Below are positions 55,020-64,000 of a stretch of 64,000 nucleotides of DNA, piece after piece. This DNA comes from Forficula auricularia. Lineage: Eukaryota; Arthropoda; Insecta; Dermaptera; Forficulidae. Below the pieces are notes generated by a model. It saw only the letters and a list, made by a program, of their open reading frames with translations, was not told the origin of the DNA and searched no databases. The stretch's first letter is position 1; every line of letters starts with the position of its first letter. A program made the translations under genes and the position numbers. The DNA lies in contig JALMQS010000136.1 of assembly GCA_024734495.1 (NCBI GenBank), forward strand, positions 6,208,559-6,272,558, written 5' to 3'.

Positions 55020-56120
55020 TTAGAGAATAAATTTGCCTGTATAAATGGATATCTTATTCTAGTTACAAATAAACATTAATCAACACTTGAAATCGACTGC
55101 ATTTTCAAAAGTTAACCTCGACCGTAAAAAAGCCCAACCACACTTGATAATAAAATAACATTTCATCCTTCATCCATGGTTAGGAAATCCAAACTTAGAA
55201 TTTAAATAAATTATAAAAATTCTCTCAAATAGATAAATAAACATAATCATAAATTTTATTTTCATAGATGCAAATTATTTAAATGAACAGAGACGCAAGG
55301 TGTGTATTATATAATATTTTCGATTAGCTGAATTTTCAATGATGCCATTATGAAACATAATAAAACATGATAAGCTTCTTGGGTTTCCTTATTAAGAATT
55401 TTTCGGCTTTTGTTTTGAAAGTGAGATCTGTTTATTTTCATACATAATTGCATTTTTTTTCTGGTCCTCGGATTATGAATTTAATTACGTTCTCGCGTTT
55501 TAATAAAACACCTATCTCTTTCATGGAGAAATTTTTATTTCTTAATCTAAATTAATTAAATTCTTTCTATCCTGGCAGGTTTTTATTTAATTTTTTTTAA
55601 ATTACCTATAGCTATTTTGAGAAAAAACCAAGTGCGAGTCGGACTCGCATACTGATAATTTTTTACCTTATATCTTTCAAAATACTTAAGAGATCAAATT
55701 TGTTTTTATATATCCCGTATAAGGAGAGAATGGATGTACATGTAGAATTTTTTCATAATTTTACGTTCATTGGTTTAGGAATAGCATTAGGAACAAAATT
55801 CGTTGAAAATTGATACATTGATACGCCCTAAGTAACCCTGTAAAGTGTATCAAATTAAAAAAATCAACTTAATTCTTTTTATTGAGATCTTTACAAGGGA
55901 TACGTTACACGGCAGGATAAAAATGTAGGTACTTTGTATTTCCCATCCCATAAAAATTTGACTCCTCTCCCAAGATAATTACCATGTTAAAATTTTAATA
56001 CGATTTTTGATTTCGGGGAAAATAAATACCTACAATCAACATAGACATTTCCAGCTTCTATCTTATTTAGTTAATGAGATGCAAGGATCTGACAGACGGG
56101 CAGTAGTCTGACATTATTAG
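55020..56120. other. Intergenic, dispersed repeat end at 55625-55650
   Basis: AAGTGCGAGTCGGACTCGCA is the reverse-oriented end of the repeat family seen at 18290-19020 and 57830-58200. Otherwise AT-rich with no gene. Confidence 0.5.
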
Positions 56121-56127
56121 GGAACCG

Positions 56128-56378
56128 TTTTGCTTTTATTTACTAAAATTTTAAGCTTTTTATCGTGTACAAAATGATACCTTATTTTTGAAAATCGGAT
56201 GACAAACAATCGAGTTATGCGTGTATTTTTATTTTTATTTATATGGTTAGTCATTGTTAAGTAGAATTATGACATCAATTTTTTATTATAACTCGGTCGT
56301 TTATTAACCGATTTTCAAAAATAAGGTATCATTTTGAACACGATAAAAAGCGTAAAATGTTGATAAATAAAATTTAAT
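56128..56378. repeat. Foldback, about 250 bases
   Basis: ATCGTGTACAAAATGATACC and complement GGTATCATTTTGAACACGAT, extended by ATTTTTGAAAATCGG/CCGATTTTCAAAAAT, form arms of about 70 bases. Confidence 0.78.
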
Positions 56379-56379
56379 T

Positions 56380-57820
56380 CAATAAGGAAGAGTGGAAAAT
56401 ATATATAAAGATTGATAAATTAACATGGTCTGCTTTATGAAATTTTAAACCTAAATAAACAATGATTTGAGGATAATTATAGCAGAACCTTCTGGGGTGG
56501 GTCTAGGAGAAGCTAGGGGGGGTATGGCACCCCTGTATAAGGGAGTAGATTTGTGATAGTCAAATTTTGAGTGCCCTCTAGCTAAAACTAATAAAAACAT
56601 CAAAACGCAATTTCATAGTGAATTATTTTATATTCAAATCAAGTAGAGATTTGATTTTGTTTTTAAATGGATCTCATAAACTTAACAGGTTTTTGTCATT
56701 TTTCTAAAAATAATTATCTAATTCCTCTTAAAACATAATTTTTATAATATTTACGACAAAGTTTCTTTTGTGGGTCTTAATACTGTGAAATTGCTTAATT
56801 TTTTTTAAATTATCGTACTTTAAAAAATACGTATTTTTTTTTAATGCAATCGAAAGAGCCCTCCAAAAAGATGTATTACTTAATCTTACTAAAATCTAGT
56901 CTTGCCCTGGACCACACACGTCCTAGCTGCGGCCCGGATTATTATTATTATTTTTCAAAATCGCTGTGCTTAATAAACATCACCAGTTCTTTGATGTGTA
57001 TTTTTACTTTCACATTTATATTCTATACTCTATACTCTATAGAATATAATGGGGAAGTATTGCGATCGCCTACCTGGGTCATGACTTTTTGAGAGCTTGT
57101 TCTTTTTTATCTCGCCATCTGCACACATTAGTTGATTTTTTTTTTTAATCTCTATATAATATATATATAAATTTAAAAAAATAAATAGGCACTTATATAC
57201 TTGTAGTGTAATGGAAATAAGATATTATAAATATATACGAGGTGGGCAGTGGTATAGTAAATCATGGAAATATAACTTTTAAGGAGATAGGTGATGGCTC
57301 TAGGCGAAACCTTTTTATTATTACATGGAAATTTAAATCACGCTAGATTTTTTACTATATTAGTATAATTCTTAAGTTAACATAACTAATCAGTCCGTTT
57401 CATTTGTTATTCAATTTATTTGCTTTGCTTTTATGTGGAAAGTGTGATCATTGACCATGTAAAATTAAAAGCCTTGTCTTGGAACCTCCCGGAAATTCAC
57501 GAGAGTAATTATCCCATCGGAACAATCTTGTTGTTACATTTTCTAAAAGATTCTTTGATAGTGAATCAAACGAAACTTTCTCAAATTTAAAATGGTAATC
57601 CAAAATGACCACTTCCTTCTTTTTTAATTAACCACTTACAGAAAAAATTAATAAAAAATTATTTTAATAAATATATAGGTTTATTTTTTCTTATTTTAAA
57701 ATTATGAAAATTCATATTGATAAAAATTTATTTATTTTTTCCGATATTTCGTACTTTGAGCTATCTCATTTTCAAATTTAGATTAAGACTATTTCTTTTT
57801 TTAGTGTTCCGTTTAAAAGT
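56380..57820. other. AT-rich intergenic DNA
   Basis: No gene was supported. The 82-codon frame at 56844-57092 has no recognisable motif. Confidence 0.45.
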
Positions 57821-57829
57821 TTACCCGAT

Positions 57830-58210
57830 ATCAAATATCCTGTTAAAATTTTAATCGAATGATTTGGGGTGTGTCCAAAGTAAAAAAAAAAAATTTAATA
57901 TGGAGTGTAGTAAAGTAAACACCTCTTTAAGTAAAATTTGGATGTTTTTTTTTTTTAATTTAATTCACGAATTGAAATGACTTTATGAGAGGGCTGTTAA
58001 GTGGAAATTTTTAGGGTGATTTTTATGCCTGTTGGCGTTAAGCTGCTTAACTTAAAATTATTGAAAATCTACAAATTCTCTTCAACTCGTGTTATGAATG
58101 GCAAATAGGAACGAATTTGATACTTCAAATATTTTTGAAGATAAATTACCGAACCCTCGGTATGCGGTTCAACTCACACTGGCCGGCTCATTTCTGATTT
58201 TCTGAATTTA
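57830..58210. repeat. Dispersed repeat, copy of 18290-19020 family
   Basis: Ends CCGAACCCTCGGTATGCGGT then CAACTCACACTGGCCGG and matches the right end at 18970-19010. Confidence 0.6.
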
Positions 58211-58429
58211 TTTACCTGCAGGTTGTAAAGTTATAAATATCCAATTCTAATCACTTGTACAATTCGGGAAAAAATTAAAAAGAAAAAATTTGGTGACGGA
58301 TAAAACTTTCTATGATCTTCCGTTCTTAGGTCATTGTGAATATCAAAATCCATACAAACATATAAACACAAAATCTTTCTTATATTATTAAATGAGCAAT
58401 TCTTGTATATATATATATATAGAATCGGG

Positions 58430-58640
58430 TTCTCGAAAACGGCTCTAACGATTTCGCTAAAAATTGGTGTACTTCCAAAATACTTCCAAAGCGGTGTACA
58501 CCTACTTCCAATCGCGGATCACACGTCGGGCTCTGAGGTGTACAAGTTTTTGCTTGAAATCGGAGCACCGGAAGTTGACATTTACTTGAAAGATTTTTCG
58601 TTTTTTTTTATTTTCACAAAAACCGTATTAACGATTTTTT
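58430..58640. repeat. Dispersed repeat with GTACTTCCAAAATACTTCC
   Basis: Begins near GAAAACGGCTCTAACGATTT, a phrase seen in many invertebrate repeats, and contains tandem ACTTCCAAA. Similar in style to 21890-22110. Frames across it are not genes. Confidence 0.5.
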
Positions 58641-59182
58641 TTTTAAATTGTGGTACTTATCAAGTGTCATGAGTTATTAAGCTATTTAGAGGCAAAAAGT
58701 TACTGAGCATTGCTCGGTGCTCCAGGCACTAATTATTATTCGGGAAAAAATTAAAAAGAAAAAATTTCACACTAATAAGCAAAAATAAAATATTTCGAGT
58801 CTATTTTTGAGAGGGCTTAGATATATTTATAAATAATTTCAATAAATATTAATCAATAATTCCCATTTATATTGACTGAGATGTTATAAGTATTACATTA
58901 TTAATAGAAAATTCATTAGCGAATGAACGGACTAAACATGTCAAGGTCGTGAGCAAATATACACACTTCATATATAAACACATAAGCTTAGATAGATATA
59001 TACGATAATTTATCTCAATTTATATGTGTTATAGCTTGTCAAATTAAAAGAAAAATATTACAAAAATTATTATGTCTCGAAATTGAAATATTTCAGATTA
59101 TAATTTTAGAATATCATTAGAATATTAGATCAATATTTGGTCAGCTTTTGTTTATACCGGGAATACCTTTATACTGTTGAGT

Positions 59183-59660
59183 CAGCGATTTCTCAACTCT
59201 GGGGCCCCAAAATATCTGAATGGGGGGCGCAAAATGAATGAACCAAAGTCGAAAAAACTATTTATTGAACAATTTTATAACAGAAAGAATGAAAGCTTTT
59301 ATTTGCATGATTAATCAAGACAAATTTGGAAAGTATAATTTATTGATTGATTGATTAGTGAAAGATTATTAAAAAAAATGTTCTTCCTATTAACTAGCGG
59401 TGTGATTAAAAAGGTACAAAGTTTTGAAGAATGAGCCACGAAAAATTATTCACGTTTAATATATATGGATTGTTTGTAGAGTTGGTTGTAGATTAATAAT
59501 CTAGATATAGACCATTAGGGAGTGAATTATAGTATTTAATAATTATATTACTAGGGCTCGGATTTATAGGCACTAAAAATCTTTAAAATAGGCAGGCAAT
59601 TAAGTACTAAAAATAACTAAAATAGGCACTTAAAAAGGCATTTAAAGTAAAAATAGGCAC
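59183..59660. repeat. hAT-type fragments
   Basis: CAGCGATTTCTCAACTCTGG followed by GGCCCC at 59183 resembles a hAT end. TAGGGCTCGGATTTATAGGC at 59553 with repeated ATAGGCAC(T) units resembles another. Partner ends were not found. Confidence 0.4.
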
Positions 59661-60182
59661 TTAATTTCAAATAAACCATTTCTGATGGTGTTAAATTTTC
59701 CTCTTTTGCACTACTATATTCTCCTAATTTCCTGTCTATTCTTTCCATTATTGTTCAACCAGGATTCCGGTTCAGTATTTTGTCTATTTTTCAATTGAGA
59801 TTAGAGCCAATAGGACCAGATGCTTTTTTGATATTTACTTGAAATCACTGGAATATTTTTTAATGGACTCTATCAAAAGAGAGATTTATTTCTTCTAATT
59901 CTGTAATGGTTACAGGTAGATTGTTAAAATTACACTTTATATATGCTAAATTAGCCTCAAGAGTAATAGAAGATAAAAAGCATTCTTAGCCTCCCTTATA
60001 GATAAAGCATCATCTAGATCTAGATTGATTATTTCTATGACCTAAATTAATAAATAAATAGAATTACAGAACAATATTTAAAAAAATAAATTTCAAATGT
60101 ACCTTTTGAATTTCATCCAAATGGTGACATCAACACACTGATCAACACCCTGATCCAGCCAGGCAAATTGCATAACCTGATA

Positions 60183-60624
60183 CAGTATAGTCCCGAAAAC
60201 TCGGCCTAATGTGGACCGAAGGGTGGCCGAGCTTGTGAAAATGCCGGATTATCGGGAATGGGGTTAAAAAAGAATAAATGCGAGTGTTTCCTCAGAAAAT
60301 ACAGTACTGTACTTGTATGTATTGTTTGCTTGAGAATACAACAGAGAATAAACTGCCCAAATACCCTTAAACAAAGGAAAAGTATGTACTTTATGAAGGC
60401 ATAAAGCCTTCACTACATGAAAATGAAAATTAATGAATACACAGTGTACAGTAATTTACCTGATAAGACAGACCTCAGAAAAATACTCTATGAAGGCATA
60501 AAGCTATCTATAAGTAAAATAAACTAATCGAATTTGCAAAAACAGGTTTTTTCACCCTTCCAGGGTTTGGCCGAGTTATCCCGACTGCCGGGTTATCGAG
60601 TGCCGAGTTTTCAGGACTCTACTG
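60183..60624. mobile_element. pogo-like (Tc1/mariner) MITE, TA target duplication
   Basis: CAGTATAGTCCCGAAAACTC at the left is mirrored by GAGTTTTCAGGACTCTACTG at the right, with TA on both sides. Inner blocks GGCCGAG and TGCCGG are also mirrored. 442 bases, no transposase. The CAGTA...CTACTG ends with TA flanks fit the pogo/Tigger group. Confidence 0.85.
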
Positions 60625-61049
60625 TAATAGAACTAGATCAGTAGAAAATCTAGATTCAATGACCTTCTCAATTTTCCAGAACCCACTATAACGGGAAGAA
60701 ATTCATGGTTATATCTGCAAGCTTAAGAACATACAAAAAAAAAAAAAAAACGATTGGAGAAAATGGTATCATTGCGGAGTTAAGGAAGAATCATGGTCCA
60801 AAAATTCTCTTTAGAAGGCTTTGCGTGATCCTAAGGGCCCACACGCAATTAATAATATATATAGTATGTTTATTTGCATCAAGTTGAAAACAATCTCATT
60901 GATTTGTCATGAATCAACAATTCTGCTACTCTCAGTAAAACAAAATCTTTTCAGTTCATCTTCTCGTTTAATAAAACTTAAACTTCTATTCTCACTTAGA
61001 AATATTTTCATAAAACTTAATGAAGATGGAAAGTAAATAGTTAGAAAAT

Positions 61050-61808
61050 AAATATGAAGGAAAAACTGCAATTTTTTGAAAAAAAAAAAAACGGATCATT
61101 TCCTGTCATGGAAAATGCTGGACATCTATGGTATAAATCTAAGAGGTTTATCAAAAAAGTGGTCCAAGTAAAGTTCAAGTAAACAAAATTAGAAATAAAG
61201 TTTCTAGGATGATTGATTTTCATTTTATGAAGGAAAAACTGTTTTTTGCAAAAATTCAACCTCATTGCGGCACGGGTTACCATTATCCAATTAAAATGAA
61301 CCTTTGTTTAAAGTGTATCAAATTTAATCTAGTTTAAAAATGTATAGAGTGGTCTTTGTCGAAAACGTGCTCTTTCATGGTCAAAATGGAAAAAAATCGA
61401 AAAAAGTGAGAGTTTTTGGGATTTGCGGAAAGAGAAAAAATAGGCCAATTTTTAACTAGCGCTTGAACCCGAACGCTTAGTTGGAAAAAAAACCTAAATG
61501 ATGAAATTTGTAGGAAATTTTATAAACTTTCATTTTGAATAGGAAGGTTATTTACCTTTTTTTGGATCTTTGACAATGTTCTGTGACGAAATTATGTTAG
61601 CAAACCTCAGATTCGGATTCAGCACACCCAAAAACATAAAGGGTCGAAGAAATTGCAACTATTCCAAAATTTTCCGGGCAAATACACAATTTAACTGGAC
61701 TATTGGTTTTAATAAAAAAAAAATCCCATTAAATATTTTGCTTTGTGGATTGACCAGCCCCCCCCCCCCCCAACCCCCCACCATGAAAATTTTCTGGCTA
61801 CGCCACTG
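61050..61808. mobile_element. Truncated copy of palindromic hAT-type family
   Basis: Ends ATTTTCTGGCTACGCCACTG and shares GGAAAATGCTGGACATCTAT, AATGTTCTGTGACGAAATTA and TTTTGCTTTGTGGATTGACC with 45922-47168. The left terminus is missing. The 94-codon frame at 61570-61854 runs through the repeat and is not a gene. Confidence 0.78.
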
Positions 61809-61859
61809 CCTGCCATGGGTTTGGGTGTTAGTTAGCCAGTGTTCAAAATATTAAGTAAT

Positions 61860-62600
61860 CAATGGATCAATATAATATGTACCTAGGTATTTAAGAGAAA
61901 GAAGAAATGCTTTCTTTGTATTTGTTTATGTTTGTTCTTTTGTTCTGAATCCAATTTCTCTACTATTGCAAAATAAAGAAATTCGACTATACTCCATATA
62001 AGTGAAATTTAATAATTATATTACTAATAGGAGCAAAACCATAATATATATTTATTCTATTACGAATTAGATAGAAGAAGATTAACGCAATATATGATAT
62101 TTTTATATAAATATAATTGCCAAAGAAGTTTCTGAATTTCATAAATTATTTTCTTTTTCTTTTTAAAAATTTCATTAAATGAGTAAATTAAATTTTTAAT
62201 TAATGATTCTCATAAACTGCGTAAGAAAAACATTATTTTATTTTATTTATTATTTCAAAATATACGATATTGTTATCATATCGCGTTATTTGATTGTGTA
62301 TATACAGATATACATACATCATTATATATTGAGATTCAGCAATAGTATACGTAATATATATCGTAAAACAATTTTTTTAAAGATATTGTTAATTATTAAT
62401 CACGTAGCAATTACATATATATATATATATAGATAATCGATAAAACCGTCCCTATTTATTGAAAATAAAATTGTATAATAATAAAAATTATTATTATTAG
62501 ATTTTAATTATTGTCCCTATTACGAGTATAAAGAGATAGGGAAGTGCGTATCCATTTTATTTTTTTTTTTTTATTTATATTAAGAATAAATATACATATA
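61860..62600. other. AT-rich intergenic DNA
   Basis: A (TA)n stretch near 62413-62430 and A/T runs. No gene was recognised. Confidence 0.5.
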
Positions 62601-62605
62601 TATAC

Positions 62606-63768
62606 CAGTGGAGGTTGAGGACTTTTCAACCAGAAGATGCTGTTCAAAAAAGTACCCTTCATATTTTGAAATTTTATTTTAATCTTCGCTTTTTTTGCAA
62701 AAAACATAGAATACGGCATCATTTTCGTATTTTTCCAATTTAACATTAGATTTTTTAAAAATAAATTTTGGGACCTTAGCCCCAAGCGGATACTGATTTG
62801 TATGAGTGAGAGAAGGAGTCAGAAATTAAATCTTGTGACTTAAACTCCACAGTCTCTGATAATGTAAATCGAAAATCTTCCACAATGAATCAGCCTATCC
62901 TATAAGAAAATCTTAAATTTCTACTAATTCTATTGCTATAAGCAGACTATAACTTGTCTATAGCACTATCTTATATATTGAGAGTTCATAGAAATGAATT
63001 AGTCTAAGAAATTCTCCAATCATCTTTATTTATTCCTTTATTTTATTATTTCTATTTTATTAGTTCCTCAGCGAGAACAATTTTTATTCGACTAAAACTT
63101 GTCTGAACTGGAAAATATACTAGGCAGGGATTTCAAACCTTCTATCCGAACCCTTTTCGGAAAAATCATTCATTTTAATTGCCCCTTGAAATTATGCAAC
63201 CATTTTATTTCATTTCGAGAACCAATATGCTTTTCAATACAAAAAAATGTTTTTTATAGAAATATTTGAAAAACGGATAATAATTTGAAAATTTAAAGAT
63301 CCTGAAATTTTGAAGTCGACCTTAGGTATATATTTATGTGGTACAGTAAAAACCCGTTTTTTAGTAAAAATGCCTTTTGATGAATTCCCTTATGGAAACT
63401 AGAGTTTACTGATGTTGGTTGAGTTTGGTTCAAAGGTAAAGAATCTTCATTTTTGATCTTCCGCCTTATTTCATGTGTTTATTTTAAAAAAATTTTAAAC
63501 GAAAATGTCATCAATTACATCCTCTACAACTTTTCTTCTAATTTTTGACATTTTCATTTAAAATTTTTTGGAAATAAATAGACGAAATGAGGCGGAAGGT
63601 CAAAAATGAAGATTCTAGATCTTTGAACCAACCTCAACCAAAATCAGTAAACTCTAGTTGCCATAAAGGTATTCAGCAAAATGCGTTTTTACTGCAACAT
63701 ATTAAAATACTAATTTGAAATTTTAGAGATGCACCGCATCCACAGCATCCATAGACCGCACGCCACTG
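62606..63768. mobile_element. hAT-like non-autonomous element, second copy of 42815 family
   Basis: Left end CAGTGGAGGTTGAGG, right end GACCGCACGCCACTG; flanks ATATATAC (62598-62605) and ATGTATAC (63769-63776) agree at 7 of 8 bases. The interior contains a foldback (63355-63665: TAGAGTTTACTGATGTTGGT with complement). It matches 42815-43815 in reverse orientation. No transposase frame was recognised. Confidence 0.85.
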
Positions 63769-63776
63769 ATGTATAC

Positions 63777-64000
63777 CTAATAGTGAATACCAGAAGGAAA
63801 ATTCAATATTTACATACCTAGGGTGTCTTAGAAAGAAAGGTTAATTTTTTCGGAAGGTAGGGACATAACCAGGCGCCCCTACAGCCGAAATCATCTATTT
63901 TGCATTTAACTCACGATAATCTATTAAATATATTTTTTTAAATTTTATTTACACTTATTTCAAAATTTTTTATAAATATTAATGTATCAATCTCTTTTTT
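63777..64000. other. Window end, no gene
   Basis: AT-rich DNA running off the window. Confidence 0.5.

Noticed and set aside
58380..58672. 62- and 89-codon frames
   Set aside because: They lie in a dispersed repeat seen in similar form at 21890-22110.
61570..61854. 94-codon frame
   Set aside because: Runs through a truncated copy of the palindromic hAT-type family and into its poly-C tract; a related antisense frame at 45944-46138 comes from the same repeat.

Overview
This is a strongly AT-rich eukaryotic window from an animal, most likely an insect or other arthropod. The evidence is spliced genes (one intron is only 86 bases) with introns and intergenic space packed with transposable-element remains. 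These include mariner, hAT, Harbinger-like and pogo-like DNA elements, non-LTR retrotransposon (LINE) fragments, a Penelope-like element, a tRNA-derived SINE and very many foldback (inverted-repeat) elements. I cannot name the order or species from sequence alone. Most open frames are chance or transposon-derived; only two cellular genes can be supported.

Left edge (1-1600). A degenerate Penelope-like reverse transcriptase lies on the minus strand. It sits in what should be an intron of a plus-strand gene whose last two coding exons (1217-1388, 1479-1598) encode the C-terminus of CDK5RAP3 (UFMylation/cell-cycle adaptor). The splice donor between these exons lacks one G, so as written the frame runs into a stop.

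Centre (8743-31112, minus strand). A secreted phospholipase A2 gene can be assembled from three firm exons (14535-14381, 14294-14188, 8906-8743) with exact phase agreement. The product has a basic propeptide cleavage site, calcium loop, His-Asp catalytic motif and 16 cysteines in a mature domain of about 130 residues. A probable signal-peptide exon lies 16 kb upstream (31112-30963). The introns of 16.4 kb and 5.3 kb are filled with mobile elements.

Right half (31113-64000). I found no confident gene. It holds layered repeats: foldbacks, hAT elements with 8-base target duplications (45922-47168, 53099-53314, 62606-63768), LINE 3' ends (40902-41151, about 53530-54000), a pogo-like MITE (60183-60624), a minisatellite-like array (51069-51370), and a 10-N assembly gap flanked by identical 47-base sequences (32669-32678).

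The most interesting non-protein signal is a set of hammerhead-ribozyme-like motifs (48587-48630, 45025-45067, 36411-36450, 36656-36695 and a weaker one at 23765-23810). They have the CTGANGA - stem II - GAAA core and complementary stem I arms, and often lie in mirror-image pairs. This is the ribozyme type known from Penelope-like elements, one of which is present at the left edge. A second signal is a roughly 35-base terminal motif (TTAGGGAA...GTGAAACAT type) found beside perfect hairpins at several loci.
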